Assembly (NCBI RefSeq): GCF_040939455.1
Contig: NC_134117.1
Span: 50,834,001-50,898,000, forward strand
Reading direction: 5' to 3'
Length of the DNA: 64,000 bases
Source of the DNA: Microcebus murinus
Lineage: Eukaryota > Chordata > Mammalia > Primates > Cheirogaleidae
The notes under the pieces were generated by a model. The model was not told the origin of the DNA. It ran no database searches and saw nothing but the letters and a program-made list of their open reading frames with translations. Made by a program: the position numbers and the translations under genes. Of the stretch, positions 12,545 through 24,570 are shown piece by piece. Numbering within the stretch: the stretch's first letter is position 1; the number at the start of each line of letters is the position of its first letter.

Positions 12545-13230
12545 ATTGCTTGTAAGAAAACTGATTTTTCTTTTCAAAACTTATAGAAAAATTCAAACAA
12601 ATACACAAAAGATAAAGTATAGTAAATCATCATATAACAATCACTCAGTTTCAATAACTGGCAAAGCACTGGTTATTTTGTTTCATTAAGGCACTACCCT
12701 TCCTTTTTGGGAGAAAAAAAGCACTGCAGTAATTTAAAGCAAATTGTGGTCATCAAATTATTTCACCCATAAATGCGTATGCATCTTTAACAGCATCTAT
12801 CTCTAACAGATAAAAATATCTACCCACAATCTAGGCCATGATTAAATTTTCCTGGATTATTTTACTGCATCGTGTCACAAAGCATGTGTCTTGTTGGTGA
12901 AGTCAAAAACAAATAAGTAGGTCAAAGTCTAATTCATCCCCATTCAGCTTAATGTTCTTTGCCTAGAACCATTATTTCATCAGGGAGCATAAAATTGTGA
13001 TTTTCTAATTTTATTATTTCTTCTAGATTTATGAGCTGAAAATCTTCTATAAAGAACTTAACTCATCAACTATTAAATTACCTTGCAATACAATTTGCAA
13101 ATGAAAGGCAGGGTAAATGCTTAACTCTGTCTCATTATTTTTCAATTTTTTAAAAGATGAGTTGTCTTAACAACTCCCAAACGCAAGCAATAAATTGTAT
13201 TGATCAAGGGAGAGAGGAAGATCAATACAA
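12545..13230. mobile_element. Possible ancient L1M-like fragment
   Basis: Stretches such as ttaaagcaaattgtggtcatc and tttcacccataaatgcgtatg resemble old L1M 3' sequence. Too diverged to orient confidently. Otherwise unique intron 6. Confidence 0.4.
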
Positions 13231-13244
13231 TCTCATGGATTTTT

Positions 13245-13569
13245 TTTTTTTTTTGGTGAGACAGGGTCTCACTTTGTTGCCCAGGCTAGAGAGAGTGCCG
13301 TGGCGTCAGCCTAGCTCACAGCAACCTCAAACTCCGGGGCTCAAGCAATCCTCCTGCATCCCGAGTAACTGGGACTACAGGTATGTGCCACCATGCCCGG
13401 CTAATTTTTTCTATATATACATTAGTTGGCCAATTAATTTCTTTCTGTTTATAGTAGAGACAGGTCTCGCTCTTGCTCAGGCTGGTTTCAAACTCCTGAC
13501 CTTGAGCAATCCACCCACCTCTGCCTCCCGGAGTGCTAGGATTATAGGTGTGAGCCACAGCGCCAGGCC
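13245..13569 (-). repeat. Alu (lemur-type), minus
   Basis: Flanked by the target duplication tctcatggattttt (13231-13244 and 13570-13583). It contains a small deletion in the second arm (ctcctgcatcccgagtaa). Confidence 0.95.
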
Positions 13570-13583
13570 TCTCATGGATTTTT

Positions 13584-14460
13584 ATACATTTGATGTATTT
13601 CCATTTGTTGCAGTCATTATTTATTTTGATACTCAGTGAAAGCTCCTTCAAATTGTCCTTCTGACAGGACCCTAGCCTAGTAATCTTTGTTTTTTTGTAC
13701 CACAAAATGCCCAAAGGTATTCCTAATACATTTTTTTTTTGCCCCAGACATGGAATCAAGATTCTTCTGTAAGCAGCCCTGGTTCCTTTAAATGGAGAAT
13801 CTACAACAATCAAGAAATGCTCATTGAATCTAGATTGCACATGGTTCATTACTTCTGGGACCCTTTCAATGACAATGTCAAAAACAAAACAAAAACAACA
13901 TAGTTTTAGAAGGAGAAAAATAAATCAAGAATTCACACTAATACTTGTGATTCAAATTAAAGATCACAGAATCTTTAACTTAACTTCTATCTCTTTTCTC
14001 TTAAAGCTGAAAATCCAGTTTCTAATGATAGTAAAATAACTACTTACTTGCTATACTTACATATGGGATATATATATATTTTTTTTTATCCTATCCTATT
14101 TCTAATGACAGTAAAATAACAACTTATTTGCTTTATCCTATAGATGTAACATTGGAAAAGACAGTAACAATACAACTACAGAATATAGTTTAAGACTTCT
14201 TTGTGGATTTGGTTTATCCTTAGTATATTTCCCCCTAGTGATGATATACAGAGAAACACTATATTTTAAAATCACCTAAAATAATTCTTGTTTGTTTACA
14301 ATTTTTAAGGATTAATAATATATATAACTTTTATGTATAATTTATATACTATATATAAAATTTAATTATACATAACAGTTTCTAGATTCCAAAATCAAAA
14401 CTGTAAGGCAAGGTACATTTCTTTTAGCTATTAATTTTAAATTTATTCTTTGATTTTAAA
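13584..14460. other. Intron 6, mostly unrecognised; old L1M-like start
   Basis: About 13590-13850 has L1M-like phrases (ccccagacatggaatcaag, agccctggttccttt). The rest is AT-rich with a duplicated-looking phrase, tctaatgatagtaaaataac at 14020 and tctaatgacagtaaaataac at 14101. Confidence 0.4.
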
Positions 14461-15178
14461 AAATATAAACAGCATGCAATATGTTTATATTTTACTACCT
14501 TTCTTATATACACAAAAGATAGCTATTCTACACCTTGCTCTTTTTACTTAACAATATATCCTGGAGATCATTCTACAGCATAAAATAGAGATCTCCCTGA
14601 TTCTGTTTTACAGTTCACTATACTTCATTGCATGGACATACCACAATTTATTCAACTAAGCTCATATTCAATAGACATTTGGATTTCATCACTATTAAAA
14701 TAATGCCACAATAGGCCGGGCGCGGTGGCTCACGCCTGTAATCCTAGCACTCTGGGAGACCCAGATGGGCGGATTGCTTGAGATCAGGAGTTGGAAACCA
14801 GCCTGAGCAAGAGTGAGACCCCGTCTTTACTATAAATAGAAAGAAATTAATTGGCCAACTAACATATATAGAAAAAATTAGCCGGGCATGGTGGTGCATG
14901 CCTGTAGTCCGGGAGGCTGCGGCAGTAGGATTGCTTGAGCCCAGGAGTTTGAGGTTGTTGTGTGCTAGGCTGACGCCACGGCACTCACTCTAAGCCTGGG
15001 CAACAAAAAGAGACTCTGTCTCAAAAACAAAATAATAATAATAATAATGCCACAATATTGTGCATACTTAATTTCATATTTTGGGGGTAGATTCTTAAAA
15101 GTGGGATTGCTAAGACAAAAGTTATCAATAAATGTGATTTACATAATAAATTTTTAACTTTAAAAAATGTGATATCTT
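14461..15178 (-). mobile_element. Old L1M-like 3' end, minus, split by an Alu
   Basis: ctttttacttaacaatatat, tggagatcattctacagc and agtgggattgctaagac are complements of old L1 3' sequence. An Alu (14714-15044) interrupts it. Confidence 0.6.
14714..15044 (+). repeat. Alu (lemur-type), plus
   Basis: Target duplication taatgccacaata at 14701-14713 and 15045-15057. A deletion in the right arm removes part of the ccagctactc segment. The tail is (AAT)n. Confidence 0.95.
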
Positions 15179-15519
<341 letters not shown>

Positions 15520-15656
15520 TGTGATATCTTTATGGAGGTATCCTCATATCCATTAACATAGCATGTCTTCCCATATATTCTGTTTTTAAAAGTCCCTAAT
15601 GTAGTTTCCTTAATGCAGTTTTCCTAATGTAGGTTTTGCACAAGAAAACTGCTTCA

Positions 15657-15981
15657 GAGACCGAGCACCGTGGCTCATGCCTGTAATCCTAGCACTCTGG
15701 GAGGCCGAGGTGGGAGGATCGCTCTAGGTCAGGAGTTCGAAACCAGCCCGAGCAAAAGTGAGACCCCCGTCTCTACTATAAATAGAAATAAATTCACTGA
15801 CCAATTAAAAATATACAGAAAAACTTAGCCAGGCATGGTGTCACATGCCTGTAGTCCCAGCTACTCAGGAGGCTGAGGCAGTAGGATTGCTTGAGCCCAG
15901 GAGTTTGAGGTTGCTGTGAGTTAGGCTGAAGCCACAGCACTCTAGCCCCAGGCAACAGAGCTAGACTCTGTCTCAAAAAAA
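15657..15981 (+). repeat. Alu (lemur-type), plus
   Basis: Target duplication aagaaaactgcttca at 15642-15656 and 15982-15996. A diverged copy (gagaccgagcaccgtggctc). Confidence 0.95.
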
Positions 15982-15996
15982 AAGAAAACTGCTTCA

Positions 15997-17197
15997 TAAA
16001 GCAATCTTAATCTATTTACAAGAAATTCTTCCAGAAAAGCAAAAGATACATGGATATGGAATATATATTTTGTCTTAAATCAGGAAAAAATATTTTATTT
16101 CAGTAATATTTAAAACTATCTGATTTTGATAAAAATAACGTACACCAAAAATTCCAGTGGGGAAAAAACATCATCAGCTACTATCTTCTGAGAGGGGAAT
16201 AAAGAAAATTAGCAGAACAATCAGTACTTTTAAAAACTCAATAGATACAAATTATTACGTATCCTGGAACATTAAGATGAGTAGTTATTTCAAAGGCTGA
16301 AGTTGGAAATCATCAACATTGTAAGTCTTTCTACCACAAAATTAGTTTCTGGAATGATACCACACAAAATGTCTTTTAAATTTTGATATGAAATATTTTT
16401 ACTATTATTTCTACATAGCCTTATTTCTTCCAAATACCAATGACAGACAAGAATGACTAAAATTTAAAACATGCCAAATAAGACTTCAGTGATTATATCT
16501 GTAATGTTAACAGTAAATTCAATAAAATATGGTATAATAATTTAAGACTGGCACATATAGCCAAATTTCTTTACTAAAAGACAGGTATATAAGATATTTT
16601 AATATTAACTTTTATAATTGGTCATTATATTTTTTAAAGTGCTTTGAGTTCACTATATTTGACAGTGACTATTAAATAATTCTTATCATGCTAAAATTCC
16701 CAGTGTGGGAGAAGAGTGCAGAACTTTTAAGTCTGCTTAGAAGTTCAATTCTTTTTACCAATTTGATCTACTACATAAGACAAAGAAAGACATAGAAATA
16801 AAAGCATTAATTTCTAATTTGGCCAATGAAAACCTTCCAGTTCTTTTATGTTAAAATGACTACAATAAATAATTATCCAATAGAGGTTAGCTGAAGCTTT
16901 CATTTTCATTTAAGTTACAGTCCCTAGAGACTAAGCAATACTGATACTGAATTGACAATTACCCACGAAAGGGAGAGGTCAGAGTTAATGCCATAGACAA
17001 GACTGTGATGAAAGCTCACTATAAGTCCTTGCACAATATCTGGCCTATGAATAACAGATTCAATATCCTTTATTACTTGTTATGAAATATTTATAAGCCA
17101 AATGGAAGCTAAATTCCAATTAGGCAGAACTAAATAATATAAATGGGTTTGATACAGCATGGCAAGCCTGATGAACTAAAATGGAATCAGTTTATCT
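15997..17197. other. Intron 6, unique AT-rich sequence
   Basis: No repeat, ORF or RNA gene recognised in about 1.2 kb. Confidence 0.6.
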
Positions 17198-17211
17198 AAA
17201 ATATTATTTAA

Positions 17212-17457
17212 TTGGTATTAACAAATCAACACCTAAGTGGACATATAGGAGTAATATTTATCGGTTGTCGGGAGTGTGGGAGGGGGAAAGAGGGATGGGT
17301 ATATACAACCACAACGAGTAAGAGGTGCAACGTTTGGGGGGTGGACACACTTGAAGCTCTTATTCGAGGGGATGGGGGGGGGGGGCATGGGCAATATATG
17401 TAACCTTAACTCTTGTACCCCCATAATACACTAAAATTAAAAAAATTGAAAAAATAA
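17212..17457 (+). mobile_element. Young L1 3' UTR insertion, plus, with target duplication
   Basis: A lemur-type L1 3' end: acaaatcaacacctaagtgg at the start, a G-rich tract, then gggcaatatatgtaacctta and an A-rich tail. Flanked by aaatattatttaa at 17198-17211 and 17458-17470. Only the last ~245 bp was copied. Confidence 0.93.
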
Positions 17458-17470
17458 AAATATTATTTAA

Positions 17471-17721
17471 GCAATACTTTGTATGAAGCTGAGAAACTGA
17501 ACAATATTATCATCAAATGTGATAGTATATCACAATTTGCAAAGAAAGCAAAGTTGAAAATTAGAGTTAATTATTTTCAAGAATGAATAATAATCTAGGT
17601 TTTTTTCAAGATGAATTATTTTTGAAACACTAATGACACATTTTAATGTAAACATCACGAAAACACTCATTACAAAAGAACTATTATTAATAATAATAAA
17701 GAAGTTTTAGAAGTACAATAC
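17471..17721. other. Intron 6 just upstream of exon 6 donor side
   Basis: AT-rich intronic sequence with a short (TAA)n-like stretch near 17685. No gene seen. Confidence 0.5.
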
Positions 17722-17813
17722 CTTGGTTAGTGCAGCAGTATGATCTTCTCCACAACAAATATATACTATTTTCTGAGATCTTAGTGACTTCAGTAAATTA
17801 GGAACATACCTAT
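17722..17813 (-). CDS. HERC4: HERC4 exon 6: residues 229-259
   Basis: 92 nt after the acceptor GGAATTTTCAG. It completes Asp229 and continues R-Y-V-P-N-L-L-K-S-L, then the RCC1 strand YICCGEDHTAALTK ending at Lys259. The donor is ACCAAG|GTATTG (GT at 17721-17720), a weaker site than the others because +4 to +6 depart from the consensus. Phase 1 in, phase 0 out, so the next exon starts on a whole codon. Intron 5 between exons 5 and 6 is only 1.1 kb. Confidence 0.96.
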
Positions 17814-18929
17814 CTGAAAATTCCAACATGAGATGTAACAGTATTTTCATAATTAAAACTCTTATAAAATGGGTTTTCTTTACAGCTTCCAAAGTTCAGT
17901 AGACAGTGATGACTAAATAATTTTAACTATGATTCAATGATTTTGCAGAATAAGCCTACTTAATTGAGTTCCCAGGTATATCTATCCAGGCTACTGTGAT
18001 ACTGAGGGATTTAAAAAATACAGTTAAGTGTTAAATATACAATATGCCAATCTGCACAGGACTCATCAATCAAGATACTTCAAAACTATTCAACTGCTTC
18101 TCATTTTCCATAAATACACATCATTCTTTATATTTGTCTCATGTTAATTATGCTCACAGGATCCTAATTAAAAGCCTGAAAATTATACTTTCTGCTATTT
18201 TGTAGCAAAAAAGATATATAACGTCCTAATCCGACATATTTTTCCTGTGCAGAACAAAGTATTCTTTAATTCTTTCCGAGAGTATTATCTGTTTATCATT
18301 ACCAGTTGTTACTAGATCAACAACTCACTTTTGTCCATTTCAGTCATTACAATTATGCTGAACTTTATGAAATTAGTTTTTGTAGGTCAAGTATTGGCAT
18401 TCAACCTTATGAAAAACCAGTTATAAGATCCCAATTTATTTCAAGTAGTTATAATTTTTTCAAATTCAAAATGTTTATTTCCAAAACACTAACTAGCATC
18501 AGTGTTAAAAGTAAAGCCCAAAGACTAATTTAACAACACAAATCATTTAAATATTTTCTTCAAAAACTCAAATAGATTAATGGTTCATGTTACTTCTTCA
18601 GAATAATTTTATAGCTTCTTTCCACTGATGGTGGCCAGTAATGGAAAAACTTTTATCACCAATTTTAAATGTTTTTCAATTATCTTTTAACAAACATCCA
18701 ACAATAAAGATTTTGTCCAGACATACTTTTTATAATTTATGATATTTTTTAGCCTTCTACTACCTCAAAAACATATGATTATTAAATGAAATTTTTAAAT
18801 TAACATCTAATCCTCACCTCTACACCAGGGAAGATTTGGATACATTTCTGACAGTAAGAATCACTGATCCATCTCAAAAGATGATCTCTTTTTTAAAAGT
18901 ACATTTAAACTACAAATAATGGAACCTAC
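17814..18929. other. HERC4 intron 5
   Basis: A 1.1-kb repeat-free intron, notable in a window where most introns are full of Alus. No ORF or RNA gene is supported. Confidence 0.7.
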
Positions 18930-19151
18930 CATTTTCATCATTGAGACCTAGCTGACCAAATTTGTTGCGTCCCCATCCAAAGATAGCTCCAGAAAGGGTG
19001 AGGACAAAACTATGGGCTCCTCCAGCTGCAACTTGCATGAAAGGGATTCCAAGCAAAGACTTAATCAGCTGTGGCGAAGTCTGCTTTTTACTGTCAATGC
19101 CTAAACCCAATTGGCCGTATTTATTCTGTCCCCAACAGAAGACTTCACTTG
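18930..19151 (-). CDS. HERC4: HERC4 exon 5: residues 155-229 (two blade motifs)
   Basis: The largest internal exon here at 222 nt. The acceptor TTGTTTTACAG|CAAGTG completes Ala155 and gives [15 protein letters not shown]. It carries one blade motif at about residues 161-172 ([12 protein letters not shown]) and a second at about 214-224 ([11 protein letters not shown]), with the conserved [20 protein letters not shown] core between them. The donor is AAAATG|GTAGGT (GT at 18929-18928), splitting Asp229. Phase 1 in and out. Confidence 0.97.
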
Positions 19152-19480
19152 CTGTAAAACAAAAATTAAAAAATTAACTACTTTTCTTGCATGCAAAAAA
19201 TTTCATTTGAAGATCATCTATTAATTTGGGACATTCTTCCTCTCATCAGATGAAAACACATATTTCTCTTTTTAGCAATTATTTCTGCATGAAAATATAA
19301 TACTATCTAGAAGAATATTCTGTATTAGTATGCTTTAAGTTTGACTGACTAATGAATATGTGAGTCATATAACTAAGAGCAATCTCATTTCTTTATGCTC
19401 TTCAACAAATGACTCTTTCTAATATTCCTGAAGTCTCACTTTTATTCTATAATTTCTCCCAAGAAGCACTTATCCAAGCT
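19152..19480. other. HERC4 intron 4, proximal unique part
   Basis: The exon 5 acceptor tract followed by AT-rich sequence. Nothing recognised. Confidence 0.5.
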
Positions 19481-20640
19481 CAAGGCTTCAGTTAGCTGAT
19501 CACATTCAAAACTTTATCACTAGCCTAGACCTCTCCTGAGCAATAAACCCATGTAACCCATTGTTTACCTGACATCAACACTTGGAATTATTTCAAAGGC
19601 ATGCCCAAAACTAAATTCATGACCCCCACCCTAACTCCCATACCTTGACCTCTTTCTATCATTCCCCATTTTGGTAAATGATATCATAACTGATTCAGAA
19701 GCACAAGTTGTAAACCTAGGGAGTCTTCCTTAATACCCCTCTCCTCTTTTACCTCATACACATCCATTCCATCATCTATCACTGAGTTATATACAGTTTT
19801 TTTTCTAAGAAAAATATGGCAGATAGGTCCATTCCTCACTATCTTACCTGGTTCCTATAATCATTCTCCCTGCCTGTCACTTTTGCTTCCCCACTGCCAT
19901 CCTACTTCACAACTTTAGACATCTTTTCATTAAACCAACAACTGACATTAAACTAATAATTGACACACACTAATAACTGATTTTTAAAATTCATACTACA
20001 AAATAGTACATTGGAGTGCTTTCCTCCAAAAAAAATTAGATCCCTGGTTCCTCTTCCAAGAGACAACCAGCCTTACCAACTACTAATAAGTCCTTCCAGA
20101 AAATGTTCTATGCACATATAAGCAGATATTTGTATATATGCATAGAGATATTATAAAAATGCCCATAAGATAATGTTGCTTAGCTGAAAAAAAAATTCCC
20201 ATTTGCTCTTGGGATAAATACTTTTAACAAGGCCTATAAGGGTCTGTGTGACCTATGTTTCCAGTCTCTTTTCATACCAGCCTCTTCCCTCACTCACCTT
20301 CTTGCCTTCCTTTACATTCTCCAATGGCCACTTCATACACACTTCCTGTTCCCTCAGCCTAAACCTTCCCTTTTATCTTTGTCCAGTTCACTTCTACTAT
20401 TCCAGCAGGAGCCTTCCTTCCCTGATTTCTCAGATTAAGTCTAGTCCCCCTGAAATATGTTCTAAATACCCTAAACTTTTTCTTTACAATCATTGTCACG
20501 GTATATAATTATATCATTATCTGTGTGACTGTATCATGAGAGCTAGTTAAGTACACTAGTAAGTATATACCACTGTATGCTATAGTGTGCCTAGTTCCTA
20601 CTAAGTACTCAAAAAGATGTTAAATGAATAAGATATTGCC
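19481..20640 (+). mobile_element. L2-like LINE fragment(s), plus
   Basis: Pyrimidine-rich phrases in L2 order: cctagggagtcttccttaat, cactgccatcctac, aacaaggcctataagggtct, actattccagcaggagcctt and cctgatttctcagatt. Diverged with no open frame. Confidence 0.6.
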
Positions 20641-20683
20641 TAAAGCACAAAGCTGAACAAGGCAAAAAAAAAAAACCAGGTCA

Positions 20684-21019
<336 letters not shown>

Positions 21020-21119
21020 ACCAGGTCAAGATGGAAAACTCATCAGTAAAATCTTTAGGCTTAAATTTATGTTAGAGGTACATACCAAAATATCAAAAGA
21101 GGAGTTGACAAAGCAACAA

Positions 21120-21665
21120 AGAATACATACAGATATCATGTTCATCACTATCTAACGAAATCCAAATTCCTTAATATGACATTCAGACCCTTTATAACAA
21201 ATTTCTATTTTCCTCAGCCTCAACTAAAGTATATCTCCCATGTTCTCACAATATCCATATAAAACTACATGCCAATACTCATATACACTTTCTTAAATCT
21301 ATGCCTTTACTAGTACTATCCCCTTAGCCACTTCTCAACATTTCCCCTAGCCTCTTCCCAACATTCTCCAATTCTTAATAAATTCTACTCATCTTTCAAG
21401 ACTTGCACCAAATACCAATGTCCTCCTTATTTGTTACTGCTTCTACCAATTAGAACTAATTACATCTTTTTCTTCATTCTCAAAGCATTTTACTTTTACC
21501 TTGTCCAAAACAGTATGTATTTTTTTCTGCCTCAAACTATAGTTTTGTTTGTATCTGCCTTTTCCCCTAGACTGTATGGTCCCGAAAACTGTCTCTTTCT
21601 TACTTTATCCGTATGTCCCTACAGTTCTAGCATAGTATTTTATTCATAGTAGGCTCACCAGACAC
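21120..21665 (+). mobile_element. L2-like LINE 3' end, plus
   Basis: Ends with the L2 3' pattern ctagactgtatggtcccg ... tagcatagtattttattc ... taggctcaccagacac. Probably the continuation of 19481-20640. Confidence 0.65.
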
Positions 21666-21916
21666 TTACTAAATTAAAATAATAATAATGAGCCACTGGA
21701 ACTTGTTTTTTAATGGTAAAAAATGAACATATGGCAGGTTTTTTTTATTAATCCATGTTCCAACTCTTAGCTGGCATATGACTAAGTTAAAGCAATAAGA
21801 GAGGAATGCAAACAAAGCTGATGTTTAGCCTTCTCTATTTTTTTCTTCACTCTTACTGCTGTGTTTTATTGTTCTGGAGGGTCCAACAAAACATTTAGAT
21901 AAGAAAAGGAATATGA

Positions 21917-21972
21917 GGTCAGGCACGTGGCTCACACCTGTAATCCTAGCTAGCACTCTGGGAGGCCAAGGT
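21917..21972 (+). repeat. Alu 5' fragment, plus
   Basis: Only the first ~55 bp of the left arm (aggcacgtggctcacacctg) up to gggaggccaagg, with no poly-A. Truncated at its 3' side, which suggests a later deletion. Confidence 0.85.
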
Positions 21973-22049
21973 GAGATAGCCTTCTCCATTTTTATTCATA
22001 AAAGGTTTATCTGTGAGATTAAATGAGATTGGGGATGCAATCTTCCTCA

Positions 22050-22340
22050 ACGATGAAGGAATACCTCTTAAGTGTTTAATGAACAATTACACACAAAAAT
22101 CAACTTCAACATAATAATTAAAAATAATACCATTCACAACAACAAAAAATCAAATACCCAGGGAAAAGTCTATTAAAAGATGTTTAAGACCTATCCACAA
22201 TAAAACAAAATACTGAGAAAAATTAAAAAGAGACAAAGTAAATGGAGGGATATGCCATGTGTAAGAATTGAAAGACTGAATATTGTAAATATCTTCCTCA
22301 AATTGATTTACAGAGACAATGAAATTCCAATCACAATCCC
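22050..22340 (+). mobile_element. L1 ORF2 fragment, plus, part 1
   Basis: atacccagggaaaagtctat, cattcacaacaacaaaaaat, aagactgaatattgtaaata and attccaatcacaatccc follow L1 ORF2. It resumes after a monomeric Alu and a (GT)n tract. Confidence 0.7.
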
Positions 22341-22513
22341 CAGCCGGGCATGGTATTTCACACCTTAGTATCCCAGCATGGTAATCCCAGCTCTTTGGGA
22401 GGCAGAGGCAGGAGGACTGCTTGAGTCCGGAAGTTCAAGACCAGCTTGAGCAACATAGTGAGACCCTATCTCTACTTTTAAAAAAAGTTTTTAAATTTAA
22501 AAAAAAAAAAAAA
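22341..22513 (+). repeat. Monomeric Alu-related element (FLAM-like), plus
   Basis: One arm only: agccgggcatggtatttcac ... gagcaacatagtgagaccct followed by an A-rich tail. It has a small internal duplication of tcccagcatggtaatcccag. Older than the dimeric lemur Alus. Confidence 0.8.
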
Positions 22514-22521
22514 TCCAGCAG

Positions 22522-22525
<4 letters not shown>

Positions 22526-22579
<54 letters not shown>
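22526..22579 (+). repeat. (GT)n microsatellite
   Basis: About 27 GT units in HERC4 intron 4, 190 bp from exon 4. Likely polymorphic. Confidence 0.97.
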
Positions 22580-22580
<1 letters not shown>

Positions 22581-22594
22581 ATGAGAGAAAGTGA

Positions 22595-22725
22595 GAGAGA
22601 GTGAGATAGAATACTGAAAAGCTAATTCTAATATTTATATGGAAAAGAATCAAGAAGAGCCTGGACAATCTTGGAAATGTAAGAACAAAGTTGGAGGACT
22701 TTCTGCTCATTTAAAGAAATTCCAA
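22595..22725 (+). mobile_element. L1 ORF2 fragment, plus, part 2
   Basis: tatttatatggaaaagaatc and agagcctggacaatcttgg are L1 ORF2 phrases that continue 22050-22340. Confidence 0.65.
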
Positions 22726-22769
22726 GTAATAAAACTGAAAGGGGGAAAGAAAATAAAAACAATGCTTAC

Positions 22770-22846
22770 CTTTAGAAAGTGCAAGTGAATGATAATAACC
22801 ACAAGCAACCTGTACTATCTGGATATCTGACAAACTTTTAATATTT
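22770..22846 (-). CDS. HERC4: HERC4 exon 4: residues 130-154
   Basis: A short 77-nt exon. The acceptor TTGTTTTCTAG precedes AAATATTAAA, which completes Arg129 and continues N-I-K-S-L-S-D-I. It encodes the inner strand VACGYYHSLALSK of an RCC1 repeat and ends with the first base of Ala155 at the donor AAAG|GTAAGC (GT at 22769-22768). Phase 2 in, phase 1 out, matching its neighbours exactly. It is bordered about 190 bp away by a (GT)n tract and L1 debris in intron 4. Confidence 0.96.
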
Positions 22847-24060
22847 CTAGAAAACAAGAAGAGATAAGGATGATCTGTTAATTCCATTTAACAAACGGAT
22901 CCTGAACGCTATTTACTGACAATTTAATATGTGCAAGTAGGTTTTTTTTTTTAATTGACATAGCAGATCATACTATTTTTTTCATACAAGCCATATTTAC
23001 CAAAAGTTTATGCTAAAATCAGTAAATAAGATATATATACGAGAAAAAGTAAAAGGTGTGATGAGAAAACACCTTGGAAAGACAATATTTAAACAAAATG
23101 AACTGTGCTCACAACTTAAGTACTCCTCAGAGTACTCTTATAATTCAGATATTTAAATCTTTAGCTTAGAGTATAAAACTTGGCAATATATTTATAAAGC
23201 AAATGTACATCATCTAATTTTGTCTAAAACTGGTACTTTGCCTAGTTTAATGTATGTTCCCCTTGATCAGGTTCCTTAAGAACCAATAGGGATTCCTATC
23301 ATGTTGTTCTACCAATTCACAATCATGAAACATTGTTACTTTTAGGCTATCCTTTTGCTTTACATCTAAATTGGTGACATTCAATTTTTTTATTAGGGAA
23401 ATTTAATCAATTCATATTTATAATGATCACTAATGTTAAGGCTTATTTTCTGCCATATTGTGTTTTGTCCTTATACTTTTATAATTCCTTTTCCCTCCTT
23501 TTCAGATTTTAGTTTAACTGCAATTCATTTCTAAAGGCTAATTTTTGAAACATTACAAAAATCAATGAACTCTGTGCATCAACCACCCCCAAAATCTTCT
23601 TTTGTACCTCCCCTTTACCTGGTCATGCTACTGTTGGTCCTGAATGAATGGTTTTAAGAAAAAAAGGGGGGGATGGGGGAGGAAATATACTATGTTTCTT
23701 ATTTCCCTTTACCTGATACTGCCACCTGACCTGATTCTGCCATATGAGAGTCCGGAACAAGTTCTGAGCAGAGTGTCCAAACCCCTGATTTTCGGGAAGC
23801 AGCTTCAGCAAATCAAATTTTGAGTAGGAAAAAGGAGAGTTACTCTAATTCCATATTGTTGTATTAAAAATATTTTTATTTAGTGGATTTATGTTCTTAA
23901 CTACAAAACCTGAGAATTGTACTGCTATAATTTAGCAGAATCCAATAAATTAGGAGGATCCAATGCACCTTTAAATTTTTAAATGTTACAAAATGCCATT
24001 TTTCTGCAATAGTAAAATCAAACACCAGCAATACAAAAAGAATAAAGAATAAAAAATACA
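22847..24060. other. HERC4 intron 3, distal part; possible L1M debris
   Basis: 23330-23640 has weak L1M-like phrases on minus (ttttgtccttatacttttat). A 9-G run sits in a purine stretch near 23661-23682. No gene recognised. Confidence 0.45.
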
Positions 24061-24061
24061 T

Positions 24062-24188
24062 GGCAGCTACTCAGGAGGCTGAGGCAGGAAGATCCCTTAA
24101 GGCCAGGAGTTCAAGACCAGCCTGGGCAACATAGCAAGACCCTATCTCTCAAAAAATAAAAGATAAAAAAAATATTTTAAATAAAAAA
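24062..24188 (+). repeat. Monomeric Alu-related fragment (FRAM/FLAM-like), plus
   Basis: ggcagctactcaggaggctg ... cctgggcaacatagcaagac, then an A-rich tail. A partial single arm. Confidence 0.8.
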
Positions 24189-24394
24189 AATTTTTTTAAA
24201 TACATGGACATGTACAACTGTGCTGAAGTTACTAAACATTTACTGTTACTGCTTATGCATATTAGGCACACCATATATTGGTCTGTTCACTATATTAAAT
24301 ATTTAGGGAGAAAAAAACAACTATTCCATGTGTCAAGTATAATTTTACAAATAAAACATTTCAAAATACTACATTCTCGTGGCATCCTGTTTTT

Positions 24395-24570
24395 TCCTTC
24401 ACAGAATTTATCACTATTAATTATGAGTGTACCTATTCATTTAATGTTTATCTCCTTTGCTAGACAATAAGCTCTGGGAAAGCAGACTATGTGTCTTACA
24501 CCCACAAGAATCCTTAGCACCCACCACAGTGCCTGGCAAATAGTATTTAATGAATACACTGTTAAAGAAT
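24395..24570 (+). mobile_element. L2 3' end, plus
   Basis: Contains the L2 3' pattern ctagacaataagctctggga ... ttagcacccaccacagtgcc ... aatgaatacac. Confidence 0.75.

Noticed and set aside
13157..13849. Open frames of 160 (plus) and 177 (minus) codons
   Set aside because: Both run through the minus-strand Alu at 13245-13569; Alu-derived peptides such as '[15 protein letters not shown]' are not genes.
17212..17424. 63-codon frames on both strands
   Set aside because: Inside the L1 3' UTR insertion; not coding.
22435..22710. 91-codon minus frame with a poly-(His-Thr) stretch
   Set aside because: Produced by the (GT)n microsatellite and flanking L1/Alu-like sequence.
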